DNA of 64,000 bases from Juglans regia (GCF_001411555.2 NC_049901.1:36466838-36530837), one strand, 5' to 3'. Counted from the stretch's first letter, positions 11,420-23,149 are shown. Made by a program: numbers and translations. The notes: a model not told the origin generated them from the letters alone.

Positions 11420-12260
11420 CCTTACAATTACTTGTCCGATACTCATTCGGCTAAACTCAAAATGAGCTTGACTCAAAAAAAAGCTCAATCGTGAAAGCAG
11501 AAATCCACTCGATTAGTAAACGACACATATTTGATTAAATTCAACTCGATTAGGTTAAAACTCGTTAAACCTCACTCATTTATGCCCGACTCAACTCGAT
11601 AACTCGACTCGATTAGAACTGTAAGTAATTGAATATATATATTATTTATTTCTATAAATTAGTATTTTTATACACATATATGCTTCTATACACATTAAGT
11701 TCAATAATATAGACATAGTTACCTTTATAATTAAATATGTATTACGCAACCCAGTTACTTATACTTAGTCATTTATGCTTATATATTGAATATAGTTCAT
11801 AATTATATGTTAGTCAATTAAGTACTTAAGTGATTAATTATGGTAGATATTTTATAACATGTGTAATAGTTAGTATGTAAGATTTGGTAGTTTCATAAAA
11901 ATGTTATAATTTTATAATTCTATAATTCGATATAAGGCTTATATATTAGTTGTAAAAATTTAATTAGATTTAATATTTTGTTTTGTAATTTGGTATTTTT
12001 AATTATTCAATTTATTCAAAAATAAATAAATATATATATAAAAGATTACAAACAAAACTTTGTTTTGAAAAAAAAAAACTCGAATAAAAGAGTACAAACA
12101 AAATTTGAATAATAAGTCAACTCGACCCGGACTTGTTAAAGAGTACAGGAAAAGATCGATAAATAACTTGACTCAACTCGAGCTCGAATTCGAATTATTT
12201 GAGTCCAACTCGACTCAATAACCTAAAAGCTTGACTTGGCTCGGATCAATTACAACACTA
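11420..12260. repeat. TCG-rich element with AT-rich core
   Basis: Both ends are dense in ACTCGA/CTCGACTCG words (11425-11615 and 12110-12250). The ends look loosely inverted with respect to each other around an AT-rich core. Such 'ACTCGAGCTCGA' repeats are widespread in plant genomes, usually as non-autonomous transposons. The family was not identified. Confidence 0.5.
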
Positions 12261-12453
12261 ATGCTAAAAAGATACCCAAGTACCCTTCATCCTTTTTCAG
12301 ACATGGATGACACAAAACATAAGCAATATAATTGATTGAAATCGTCATCATTCCAAAAACCACAAAATATAATTAACTAGCAATGCCAAGTCACAATCTC
12401 CATGTAAAACTAATCCTGCCTGACAAATTTTTTTCTTGTCCAACATTAAAAAA

Positions 12454-15400
12454 TCAGACATAAACTCCAGAAGCAAGTAGCAAAAACAAGGACCCAAAAC
12501 CCTGCCACAAGAAGACAGAAGCCACCGCTCCTGTGATAAGCTCCTTGGCAAGACTACGGTTTCGCCTGGAAGAGGTTGCTTCATAGCTGCAAGTGATACT
12601 GCTGTTAAACACCATCTTTCCAGAAAAGAAGAAATTGATAAATGAACAGTATAATCAACGTAAGACCAAAAAAAAAACTATCTAGCATGTCTTCCAAGCA
12701 TCCTTAGATGACAGACTATAGCCATTGCAGTGCTTGATCATGCTATGGAATTCTAGCTCAGTAGCATCTGAATAGACCAAGTGCATGTTTGAGATTGCGG
12801 TAGGTAATGTAGCTCTTATCTTTACTCTTTGGTAATCTTTAAAAAATGTTACATTTGTTTGAAAATAATATATAAAAAAAAAGTATTTTTTGAGGTTGAA
12901 ATGACATAAAAGGTCATTTGAGGTAGTATCATGCTTGTGATAAGATTAAAGGGCAAGTCTGTAATTATTTAAAAGCTGTATGGGTACTTTCGCCAATTGA
13001 CAGTCTTCTTTAAAATTGAAACTACGATCTACATCATCCCAAAATGTAATTTTTAGCTTTTTTAAGATTAAAAAGTACTTTAATATGTAACAACCTAATT
13101 TTATCATTAAAGTGCTTTTGAGGCTATTTACACACTTTTTATGACCCCTAACGCAACCCAAACAGGCCTTAAAGAGATTGGAGTGTTCAGCTATTTTCAA
13201 GCAGAACATAATATAGAAACGGAAATGCGAGAAACCAAGTTCCCAACCTATTGGAGTGATTGCCTAGAGCTATCCAAACTAAACTAAACATCCCTAGTGG
13301 CCATATCAAAATGACTCCATACTTATCTTCACCACTATTAGAAATGTTCAACAGTCACAAGCTTAATTGGAAAAATAGGGCAGCAGTATAGGGTTAGAAG
13401 TGTAACGCCCAAACAGAAGCCCCAAACCACATAATTTATACTCCAAAAAGACTAATCAACAATACAATTAGAGCCACATTGGAACTTAATAAAGAGTAAA
13501 AACTTCTCATTTTCAAATAATGTGATATCTCATACATCACCTACATTTATCCTTATTATATGAGATATCACAATCTACCCTCTTTAAATTTCCAACATCC
13601 TCGTCGGACCCATTTATCGTAGGTGGCATGGCTCAAGTCTCATACTTCTAGTTGAGATAGACTCTTATGCCATTTGTAATGCCTCAACGGAAAGCTCAAA
13701 CCACATGGCCTATACTCTAAAAAGACCAGTCAATGATACAATTGAAGCCTTATTAGAATCTTACAAAGAGCAAGAATTTTTCATTCCCAAGCAATGTGTG
13801 ATCACATACACTACCTATCCTTATCCTTATCATATGGGGTATCACAATAAATATTTGTAATGTCCCAAGGGAAGGCCCAAATCACATGGCCTATACTCCA
13901 AAAGGATTAGTCAATGACACAATTGTAGTCCTATTAGAACCTTATAAAGAGCAATAACTTCTCATTTTCAAGCAATATGGCCCTTAACCTTATCATATGG
14001 GGCATCACAATAAGTCCAAGATCTAAAAAAATAAATAAGCTTTTTTTACTTTGATAAGTAAATTTTGTTATCAAATCATATAATTAGGCATAGCTCAAGT
14101 ACACAGGGAGTATACAAGTGGAAACACCTAATTATAAGCTAAGAACTAGAAAGGGAAACAAAAAAGATGAGTTTTTTTTTTCTTTGAAAAAAAGAATTGC
14201 TTAACTCAACTAAGCAAAGCAGTCTTTGACTTGAAATGAAAATTTTTCTACATAATAGTTTCATTCTTTGGAAAGTAAGAAATCTTTATTAAAAAGCAAA
14301 AAAGGCACAACCTACGGAGAGGAAGTATGCAAGAGAGATACCTATTGAAGAGTAAAAAGAAACAAGAAAATCATATGGATTTAGCCCATTAAAATCTATA
14401 AAAGCAGTCCAAATAATAGTTTAATATATCAGAATATTAATAAAATTCTAATCCCAGATTTTACTCAGTAGCCAAGCAAAGCTTCAAGTCCCAATTTCTC
14501 CAAGACATTTTTACAAGATTCTAACTTCAGGCAAGTGAATAAATAAAGCATCACAAGCAAAACAATCCAATTTCGTTGAATTGGCAGAGTTTGCCTTGGC
14601 CATCTCGAACAGTTAGTTGTTACCTTGGTGGAGACATAATTGCAAAGATAAGGGAGAGAAAAGAAATAGATATATAGAGGATTTCTACCATATATCTAAT
14701 GACATACTTTTAGTCGGATATCCCATTCAATTCCAAATCTTTTCACCACTTCACATTTACCGAATGCATAATTAGGCTAAACTTTCAGCTTTCATTTTCA
14801 AGATTTTTAAATCACTTTTTTCCATCATTAAAGGCATACCCATAAGACAAAGAAAACACAAAGCCCATTGCGTTATATACATATATGTCCTCCATTTTGA
14901 TGCAACCTTAACTATATACTTTTTGGAATCAAAGGAAACACTTAATTTAAAATGCATATATAAATCCTCCAAGAGCAAAAACCCCATCGGAAGACAGAAT
15001 TTAAAATGTTGTAGTGGAATACAATTCTAGAAAGCTCCCTTGGATTATAAAGGGTGTTTCCTGTATTTATTTTTTCAAGACTCAATCAACCAAAACATTT
15101 CTAGTTGCAAAAGCTTTCTGATAATAGAAAAAAGTTGTGGATTCCAATGCAATGGCATCAGATTGGAGATTGAGTGAGACCCTAAGAGTTGGCTCAAGTA
15201 GTATGGGCTTGATGTTGGAGGTATGCTCCATTGTTCTAAAATCCTTGGGTGCAAAAATTTCTAGGGGCCACCTCACATGGTGAAAAGTCAATGATTTACC
15301 AATCTATATTATGTAAGAGCGTAACATGGTCTCAGATTTATCTGGATAAAAGATCCGGGATTCCTCATCGTAAAAAAAAAAGAAAGATTGAAAATTGAGT

Positions 15401-16017
15401 GAACTGGAGAACACTTTAAAAACTGTTGATAATTCCTCAAGTCAAGACTTCAGAGAATAATAGAATAGACAAAAAAAACCCATTCTTCTGTGGTTTAGGG
15501 GAGGGAAAAGGACGATGATAAGAACTCAGTAAAATACTCAAAGACCCTAAATTTGCAAACGACATTGGACAAATGCTTCATAAGACAATTCCATACAACT
15601 TTCACACACAAATTGGACATGTTAACAAGATAATTTTCTAAATCAATTCAAAGACTATAATCCGAAAGGCCAATTTTCACAATGAGCAGAATCACATAAA
15701 ACCCCAAATGCATCGAGCCAAAAATCCTTCCGAATTGTTCAAAACAAACCGCTTTCCAAATAAAAACAAAAAAGTGCTTAGGGAGATCGGATCGAGCTTA
15801 CATAAAGAATGAGGTGGTGACGAAGAGGCCGATAGCGAGCATGAAGACGGATAGGGAAGGGAACCACGCGTCTGGAACGGGACTGGCAATCGGTTTCAGC
15901 GCCTCTGAAGACAAAATTAACAAAAAGTGAATATCAGAAATCAATAAGAAAGTGAAGATCAGTAATCGAAGAAAACAAAAACTAGAGCAAATGTTTGAGA
16001 ATTAAGAGGTATACCAT
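12454..16017 (-). CDS. TMEM258: oligosaccharyltransferase TMEM258/OST5-type subunit, 3 exons
   Basis: This encodes a small two-helix subunit of the ER oligosaccharyltransferase, which transfers glycan to Asn during N-glycosylation. Exons: 16017-16015 (only the ATG plus 5' UTR), 15902-15802 and 12586-12454. Together they give 78 residues plus a TGA stop. Introns are GT-AG: donor GTATAC after the ATG, acceptor TCAGAG, donor GTAAGC, acceptor TTGCAG. The protein starts MALKPIASPVPDAWFPSLSV and ends SLFLLLASGVYV. Helix 1 is about residues 16-36 and helix 2 about 52-76. Human TMEM258 is 79 residues and the topology fits. The middle exon reads FVTTSFF, and the last begins YEATSSRRNRSLAKEL. One oddity is 'VFLWQGFGS', where I recall the family having 'VFLGFGS': an apparent two-codon insertion in helix 2. 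The second intron is 3.2 kb and holds a MITE, a triplicated short repeat and a SINE. Confidence 0.88.
12778..13172. mobile_element. MITE with GTTTGRGATTGCG-type inverted ends, in intron 2 of TMEM258
   Basis: The left end reads CATGTTTGAGATTGCG. The right end, inverted, reads CCTGTTTGGGTTGCG. The interior has AAAAGTACTTT/AAAGTGCTTTT phrases typical of a common plant hAT-like MITE. No coding sequence is present. Confidence 0.6.
13401..13572. repeat. copy 1 of 172-bp TG...CA element
   Basis: Begins TGTAACGCCC and ends GAGATATCACA. Shares ordered phrases with copies 2 and 3: CCACAT, ATACTCCAAAAAGACTA, CAATTAGAGCC, AAAGAG and TTCTCATTTTCAA. About 102 bp of unrelated sequence separates it from copy 2. 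Confidence 0.8.
13675..13846. repeat. copy 2 of 172-bp TG...CA element
   Basis: Begins TGTAATGCCTC and ends GGGGTATCACA, which is an imperfect inversion of the start. It has the same length as copy 1. It carries CACATGGCCTATACTC, AGTCAATGATACAATTG and TTACAAAGAGCAAGAA. Confidence 0.8.
13856..14009. repeat. copy 3 of the TG...CA element (154 bp)
   Basis: Begins TGTAATGTCCC and ends GGGGCATCACA; the ends are an 11-bp imperfect inverted repeat. It is only 9 bp after copy 2 and is 18 bp shorter because of an internal deletion. Similar TG...CA ends suggest a solo LTR or TRIM-like family. Confidence 0.8.
14040..14370 (-). mobile_element. LINE 3'-end fragments (two)
   Basis: Near 14046 the plus strand reads TTTTTTACTTTGATAAGTAA followed by GTACACAGGGAGTATACAAG. 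A second, weaker copy begins near 14280 with TTTATTAAAAAGC and GGAAGTATGCAAG. On the minus strand these give a 3' tail ending TTACTTATCAAAG. The same tail occurs at 44370 and in several tiny insertions elsewhere in the window. Boundaries are approximate. Confidence 0.5.
15178..15385 (+). mobile_element. tRNA-derived SINE with target duplication
   Basis: The head carries the A-box-like GTTGGCTCAAGTAGTATGGG and the tail ends in an A run. It is flanked by GATTGGAGATTGAGTGA (15161-15177) and GATTGAAAATTGAGTGA (15386-15402), which match at 15 of 17 positions. It lies in intron 2 of the TMEM258-like gene, antisense to it. A better preserved relative is at 41623. Confidence 0.75.
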
Positions 16018-16289
16018 CACTAGGAGGCAGCAAAGTTGGGAAGACGACTTCGGTTTGTTTCTCGCAGGTGAGGTTGGATCGAACAAACACTGAGGATTTG
16101 GGCTCGAATTGTGGGTCAATATAAAAACACAGGATCGGTTTGCTCGGACAAATCTAACGGTGGATATGTTACCACGTAAGCACAAAAACAAGCTAATTTT
16201 TAAACTACTTGGGTTCGAGAAGTCATTCGGGAGAAGTAGAATCGTTGTAGGAAAGTGTATTTCGAAAAATTATTTATTTATTATTATTT

Positions 16290-18200
16290 TTTATAGGAAA
16301 CATGAATATCATTAATAAAGCATTACAAAATGTTCTTACCATATAGCTTGGAAAATAAAGATGGTACGTAATCCCACCATATTTCAGCATCTAATACAAT
16401 CCAAGCATGCTTAGCCAACCTATGAGTGGTTTCAATTTCCAATCCGTTAACATGTGACACTTAAGGTCTTGAAAATCATTCAACAGTTTCCGAATATCTT
16501 GCATTAGAAATTCTAGAGTAGAGAAATTTTCAAATGAAGAGAGTCGTTCATTAACCAACACTAAGCAGTCACTTTCCCAAATCAGTTTTGGCACACCCCA
16601 TTGGGCACAAAAGTGCAACCCTTTTAACATTGCTAAAGTTTCAATAGATTATGGGGATGTCATCTCAGTTTCCACTTTAGTGCGAGCTATATTAACATCG
16701 CATTTATCATCTCTAAGGACCACCTCCACACCAGCTTTTTGTTGATAAAAAAAATAGTACCCCATCCACATTCAACTTCACAAAACCAAATGGAGGAGGG
16801 TTCCAGCAACATATATGTTTTTCCTCCTTACACTCAACATAAAAAACCTGCACATATTTATGAGCTTTCTGCAAAGACAAAACATACTCAATCGCATATC
16901 TAGGAACATGAGAAACATATTGTTGGTATTTTTTAATAAATATAGTTTTTGTAACGTTTCTTTTAGTGCTATTACGGTGGCATTTGATATTGAGAATGGT
17001 CTTTAAAGTGTTTTTATTCCGTTAATAGTTTTAATGGTTGAAGCATTACTGGACGTATATGGGGTTTATTGCTTGAACGTTATTCAGCCCACATTTATTC
17101 TCTTGATTGCCAGTAACATTTTATAATAGGCTTGTTGTAAAGTAGCCGTTTGGTATCTTTATTATAGTCGTTGGAGGGCTGTTTGTGTTTTAATTCTTTT
17201 TTATTGTTTTTGCCCGTTAAGTTTTTGAAAAACACTACTATGCCTACTCCTTTTGACACCTCCATTTGACCGTTGATCAATTTTTTTTTACTTAGTGATT
17301 AAAGAAGTGATTTTAAATGTATTGGTGTATTTTTTTTAAATGTATTTAAATATGTTAAAAAAATGTGAAAAGAAAAAAGAGAAAAAAAAAACTTTTTTAT
17401 GCTTGGCTGTATGCCCAACAGTCAAGATGGGGCGACATAGTAGCCGCACCCTAAGTTTTTTTACCTCCTGTGATGTTTATTGTCCATATGGTTTATATAT
17501 GTTCATTTGATCATTGGGTACAAGGATGTGAACATTAAGAGAAAGTGAGGTTAATAAGAAAAACAAGCTTAGGGAGTACATATTTTTTAGAGTATTTCCA
17601 TATAAAAGAAATGTGTTCTTTTGGTGGAGTTTTGGGCTCAACCACTTGTGCAGAGTTGATTCGGGTTATACGACGATTAGTTGGGCTATTGTATCCTGAA
17701 GGAGTTAAAATCAAGAGGAATTCTGCTGCACCGGTTAATTTGAGACTTTGTATACCGCATATGGCTTGAATCTCCTTAAAGATAGCTATATTTCCGTGTC
17801 TTAGTCCAAAATGGTTTCGTTTTAATTTTAATTTAATTGTAGTTTTTATTATATTATTGTGTATTTCACTAACACATATTCATAAATAAATTTATTCCTT
17901 CGGAACCATAAGCCTCAAGCTATTGAAACAAAAGTGGAGAGAGCTTCCTTAGAGCCTGTTTCCTTCACAACATTTGCCAAATCCCCAAAACATAAACCTT
18001 TTTTAGCTTGTTGCAACTTAGGGAGATAAACATTCCAATGTTGTCTTATTTTAGTGCAATAAAACAAAGCATGTGTAGGGTCCTCTACTTTCTGTAGACA
18101 AAAAGAACATTTATCTTCGACATTTACATGTTTTTTTTGTAAAAAAAATTATGGAAAGTTGGTAGTCTATCTCTCCTGGCCCCCCAGGCAAAATTATTAT
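16290..18200 (-). pseudogene. LINE (non-LTR) remnant: zf-RVT domain and RNase H, split by an LTR
   Basis: From 18200 leftward the minus strand encodes the zf-RVT region ('NNFAWGARRDRLPT', then 'CSFCLQKVEDPTHALFYC') and 'GLWFRRNK'. It is interrupted at 17879/16920. It resumes with the linker and an RNase H domain ('GFVKLNVDG', 'GVEVVLRDD', 'IWESDCLVLVNE') and ends near 16300. Removing the 954-bp insertion plus one CATAT restores the frame exactly (IYE-YVSHV). Other stops are present, so the element was dead or decayed later. The RT domain itself is not seen in the window. Confidence 0.85.
16921..17874. mobile_element. solo LTR-like insertion (954 bp) inside the LINE
   Basis: Starts TGTTGGT, ends ACTAACA (6 of 7 inverted), and is flanked on both sides by the 5-bp duplication CATAT (16916-16920 and 17875-17879). 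It has no internal domain or PBS, so the simplest reading is a solo LTR left by recombination. It contains a short frame (17545-17769) of no recognisable family, which I do not consider a gene. Confidence 0.8.
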
Positions 18201-18815
18201 GAAAATTTACCTGTGTGTAAGTATTATGAAAAATTATTTATTTGTTTGCTTATTTTATACAGCAAATTGTATTTAATTAATAACATAAGTATAAGAGTAG
18301 GGAGTGAGGTGCCCACAATAATGCCACATTACACACTGTTTGCCTTAGTTAAAAGAAAAAAAGGCAATGGATGAATGGTTCGAGTTCTTGTTCCATCATA
18401 AAGTTAAGGAGAGGTCGCGTTAAGCAGTCTGTTATTGTTCAATAAGTAGACTAAAAAGTTGTGGTCAAAGGCCATAACTGAGGCATTGCAAGCAATCATT
18501 TTGACGTGTTTTTGGAGATTCTCACATTCACGATGTTTAGAATTGAAATGACAAGGTCACTGGTGGTTCATTGGTGTTGCATGCATTGTACCAGTGTCAG
18601 GCTCACATGCCAGTAGTGCAAGGGCAGCAAAAGCTTTTTTCATGAATATTTGAGGCCAGGGAGTCGAGCTGTACGACACGTGTACTATTACGTGCGCCAA
18701 TGTGCGATAATGCATGAATAACACAGATGGCTTTGGTTAGTGCGTGAGCTGCGTGTAGCTCACCACTACTTCATTTGGAACACTGTTATCTAAGGTTGTA
18801 GCCTGTAGGTTAGTG
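18200..18815. other. no recognisable feature
   Basis: Unique-looking sequence between the LINE remnant and a MITE. No coding frame, tRNA or clear repeat was seen. Confidence 0.5.
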
Positions 18816-18990
18816 CGGGTACATTTGGGTAGTGAGAAGTGTTGAGAAGAGTTATGAATAGTAGTGAAAAAATAATAATAGAATATTAAATAATAGTAAA
18901 AAGTAATGTATAGCAATAAAATGTAGGTGCAAAGTAATAATAAATTAATGAATAGTAATTAAGTATTCTAAAAATACCTGGGTATTCTTG
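18815..18990. mobile_element. degraded MITE (GAGATGAGATGAG family)
   Basis: Phrases ACATTTGGGTAGTGAGAAG, ATGAATAGTAGTGAAA and AATAGTAATTAAGTA match the AT-rich body of the local MITE family. The ends are eroded. Confidence 0.4.
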
Positions 18991-19019
18991 GTGGGGTGCA
19001 TCTATTATCATTTGAGTGG

Positions 19020-21560
19020 TTAGAAAGCGATAGATATGATATTTTTGACATAAAAAGAAAAGCAGGAAAAAAATAAATTGAAAAACAAACTAGATTTACA
19101 ATAGGAAGAGAAGTAGTGGAAGACTCCTCCAATAAGGGTTTTTTTTTTTTTTAGAAAGTAAGGAGAGTTTTCTTTAGAGAGAGAAGATGTAAGGGTGCTA
19201 CCTGCACCCTTCAAGGTGAGGGGACCCTCTTCTCGCATGGGCAAGGGATGGGATTTACCCTCTTTGAATTCGCCCTCGTACATTAGGGGGAGGGGCGGAT
19301 ACCTTATCTATCCACCCCTTGCCTTGCCCAAACTGGGCTCAGGGCCCATTGGGTCAAAAACATGTTTTTGGGCCCAAAAGGCTAAGAAGACATTTTTTAA
19401 CCTAAAAAGTGGAACTTGTTTCTGGGTCATTTTGGGCTCATAAATGCCATTGTACAAAGCTAAAAATTTAAATTCTAACCATCATGCTTAAATTTAAAAA
19501 AAAAAATCTAAGATATTATAATAATACAAATTAGAAACTTATATACTTTTAAGTTGCAACAAATAATCCTAAACTATTACAATAATACAAACTAATCTAA
19601 ACTATTACAAATTAATCTAAAAATATTACAAGTTTTCACATAATTTAAATGAATAATAATAACACAATTAACTAACAAATTGTAGCAAGATTACAATTGA
19701 TTTATGATATCATCTTGCATTGTTCCAAATATTAGAATTTGGGGTGGTCATGGTGGTGGGAAAGTGAGTGAGTAGTGCTATGAGATTGTGAGATAATAAA
19801 ACTTGAAATATTAATAGGAAAACAAATTAGAATTACAAACAAGAAACAAAAAATTATAAATATAAACATTATATAGATATGTAAAAACTACAAAAATTAA
19901 AATTATTAATCAAGATGAGATCTTTGAGATTATGATTGGGCATATGACATTAAGACTATAAAAGATAAAAAAAAATACAAGAAAACAATTAGAATTACAA
20001 ATATTACATAAATACAAAAAATAATCAAGGGACAAATTATACAAACCAATGACAATGGTGAGTTCAATACACACAAAGTTATATTGCAGCCGATGTAGAA
20101 CTACCATCATGCATCATAGTGATCAAACAACAAATAAATTTGAAACTAGTACCGATTAATATAAATAAATTAAAATAATAACAAAAACAAATCAATGAAC
20201 TAAGAACGATTATTGGGTCCAGGTTGATCACCACCCTCCTCCTTGTCGATCTCCTCAAAGTCTCCCACATTGGGAATATGAATTGGGGTCCCTTTAATAA
20301 AATTCTGAGTGCAAATCAATGCCTCCATAGTGGCCGGAGGCAATAACTCTGAAATGGATCCAATATGTGTCATCTGGTGCTAAACGCCAATTTTGAGACT
20401 ACGATACTAATCGAGATGGCCAAAATATTGCGGGTAATCTCTCCAATGATGGGATACTTGACGACATTGGTTTTCCACCAAGATAAGATATCAAGTCCCG
20501 CGTAAATGAGTGCAAATCCGATGCCAAGTATCTATCCAACTCTAACTGGGCCTCTACAAGATGACGGACCAAGGGGTCATACTCCAACCTCTCACCCCAC
20601 TCTAACCTATACCTTTTCCCTATCTCGACTTCGGGAGGAGGCGGTACGGTAGGTGTAGGTGCCAAAATATTACTACTCCTGAACACAACAAATTCATCAA
20701 ACAATCTATCAAGGGTTTTCCTAACCCTTACTGCTATATGATACACCTAATAAGTTAAAGGCACCCTTACACTCTTAGGCCATCTCTAACATCAAGAATG
20801 TTGAGTTCCATTTTATAGGAACATCAAGATAAAGACCATTCTTGCATTCAATACCTGCAAATCTCACAGCAACCTTATTTTTCAAATTTAGTAGGTGAAG
20901 ATCTCACAAACCTCATTGCACTCCTAACCCTTGCAACTGAATCATCAAGATCTTTCAAACCATTAGCCACAATAAGATTTAAAATATGTGTAGCACATCT
21001 TACATGCAAATACTCACCACCCATGATTGAGTTATTGACCTCTTTAGGATGGTTCTTAAGATATCTCAAAGTGACATCGTTAGTAAAGGCATTATCAACC
21101 GTTATTGTGACAACCCGCTCTAACCTCCACTCCTTTATTGTGGCCATTAAGGCACTCTTAATGGTCTCACTCTTGTGATCGAAAATTCTACAAAAGTTTA
21201 TATTTTTTTTGTGTAATTTGCAATCACAATCTATACAATGTGCCATCAAAGACATAATTAAAATTTTGGACAGATGTCCATATATCGATAGTGAGATAAA
21301 CTCTTTGACCTACCAATTGGTTTTTCAACAAATCTTTTTTAACACCGTAATGTTTCCTAAGCCACTGTGTGGCAAGACGAAAAGTTAAACCTATATTCCA
21401 AGTACTTAAAATATGCTTGGAAATCTTTGCCATCAACAAATTGAAATAGTAGCTTATCCATTATGACCATACGAACTAGGTGTGTCCTAAATTCCTCCGA
21501 ATCATAATTAAATAATGAAAAACGCTAGATACAATAGACTCATACAGTCGGTGTGTAAAC
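19020..21560 (-). mobile_element. dead hAT DNA transposon
   Basis: The core (20215-21440) encodes broken hAT transposase. The left part (19020-20200) is AT-rich with a GC-rich patch at 19195-19440 (GGGAGGGGCGGATACC, TGGGCCCAAAAGG) that may be the element's terminal region. I could not identify terminal inverted repeats or an 8-bp target duplication, so the outer limits are guesses. Confidence 0.6.
20215..21440 (-). pseudogene. hAT transposase (RICESLEEPER/zf-BED type), broken
   Basis: From right to left, 21439-21224 encodes 'KNQLVGQRVYLTIDIWTS', where the Asp of the first catalytic block is in 'TIDIWTS'. The frame 21255-20875 gives 'HCIDCDCKLHKKNINFC', 'HKSETIKSAL', 'TITVDNAFTND' and 'VRCATHILNLIVANGL', all standard hAT blocks. 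Near 20400-20450 another frame reads 'ITRNILAISISIVVSKLAFS', the C-terminal dimerisation motif. Frame changes between blocks and a stop after the dimerisation motif show it is inactive. The conserved Trp/Asp spacing fits plant hAT, not vertebrate types. Confidence 0.85.
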
Positions 21561-21898
21561 GGTGCTAACATGGAAAAAACAAAACGCACCATTTCATTCA
21601 AAAGTTAAAACTGCTTACTTCTCATTCCTTAGTTTTTCATCTCCTCAGTTTCCCTCCCCAATTCCCTCCGTCTCTGTGTTTTTTCCTCACAAAGTGCAGC
21701 CTCCCTTCCTCGACGGGGCATCCCCTCCCCTCTGGGCCCTCGACAGCACGTCCCTCCCCTCAGCACGTCTATCCTGAGCCGAAGAAGATTTCGCCACAGC
21801 CTCAATTTCGTCTCCCATAGAACCGATTCCACCATAGCCTCACTCTCGTCTCCCACAGAAACCATCTCTCCCTTCGCCTTCAGCTTCTTTCATGTTAG
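21560..21898. other. Pro/Ser-coding stretch upstream of the RPOT pseudogene, unassigned
   Basis: CT-rich DNA with open frames on both strands. It ends in a good splice acceptor (CTTCTTTCATGTTAG) directly before the first recognisable RPOT exon. It may be intron or captured unrelated sequence. No RPOT similarity was seen here. Confidence 0.35.
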
Positions 21899-22170
21899 AA
21901 TTCATAGTTTCTTGGAAAAAACTAAGAATTACCGGACCAAGAACGTTGTAGCTAGTACTGAAGAGGGTCTGCGAAAGGAGAAGGAAATACTTATGAAACA
22001 TGTAAATAGTTTAGTTAGAAAGAGAATACTGAAGTAGGTGCAAAACCTGTTGAAGAAAGAAGAAATTAAACCCTAGAGTCGAGATACACAGGCTAAGGTT
22101 TGCTGCTCTTGGCTAACTTACCAAGTTTTACTATTTAGTTTTGATTATTTTGCAGATGAAAAATTCTAAA

Positions 22171-22325
22171 CATAAGCCTCACACCCTGCACACCCATTTA
22201 AAAATATGTTATTTTACTTTTTTACCAACATAATAAAAATGATTCCAGACATGTTTGTAAGTAAAATAGGATAAAAAAGTAAAATGACATGTTTTTAAGT
22301 GGGTGTGCAGGGTGTGGGGCTTATG
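22171..22325. mobile_element. foldback MITE in RPOT pseudogene intron
   Basis: The left arm CATAAGCCTCACACCCTGCA... is inverted at the right end (...TGCAGGGTGTGGGGCTTATG). Arms run about 54 bp at over 85% match around a short loop. It would fold into a near-complete hairpin. Confidence 0.85.
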
Positions 22326-23149
22326 GGTAGCACTGCTCTTTTGCAGATTCTGAAACTAATATTAATCAAGTGCAATTTTGCAGCTGAGGTGTCTATTGAT
22401 AGAATCATTAACTGAATTGGCTTATGTACAACCTCCTCTTAACTAGTCAGTAGATGGACCTCCTGACATTCGACCTGCTTTCAGGCACAAATATAAAGCT
22501 GTAATAAAAAACCCACGATGAGCATTTATTGGTGAATTACCTTGTAGGACTGGAGCAAATGCCTCTCAATTTGATCACCTTATACAATCAATCGTTTGGC
22601 CATTTCTCAACTATGTATTTGCTTGGATTGATGACTCTTTGTCAATATCCATGTATATTTATGTATGCATGTGTACACAATTGTAATTCTGAATCATTCC
22701 TTGGTCCTTGTAGGCAAAAATTTGTGAAGAATTATGGAGTTATAGAATGCGATCCTCTAGTTCTTATTGGGCTTGATAAAACTGGGTGTCACAATATTGC
22801 GTTGATACTACCTGTTTGGTGCACTCTAAATTAATGTTATTATAAAGTCAATTAAATGTATTGTGAGTTCTTTGGTTCTACATGGTAAACAAAAATGGTA
22901 TGTCTAATCGTAATCTTACCCATTTGGGTTGCATATTATGAATTATTGGATTGATAAGTCTATATAGATTGCAACTATGCAATGTGAATTATAGATATCT
23001 CGATACTTTTAACTCGTGCTACTTAATTATTTTCTAGTGTAACTTTTTATGTAGGTTAAGCCTATGTTGATTCCTTTTGTGCCCATATTGGTGCCTCTGA
23101 AAAAATGGAAAGAGTATGATATAGATAGAATAAGTGCTATTAATGTTGG

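Noticed and set aside
17545..17769. A 74-codon plus-strand frame
   Set aside because: It lies inside the solo LTR, has no family resemblance, and does not match LTR element coding order.
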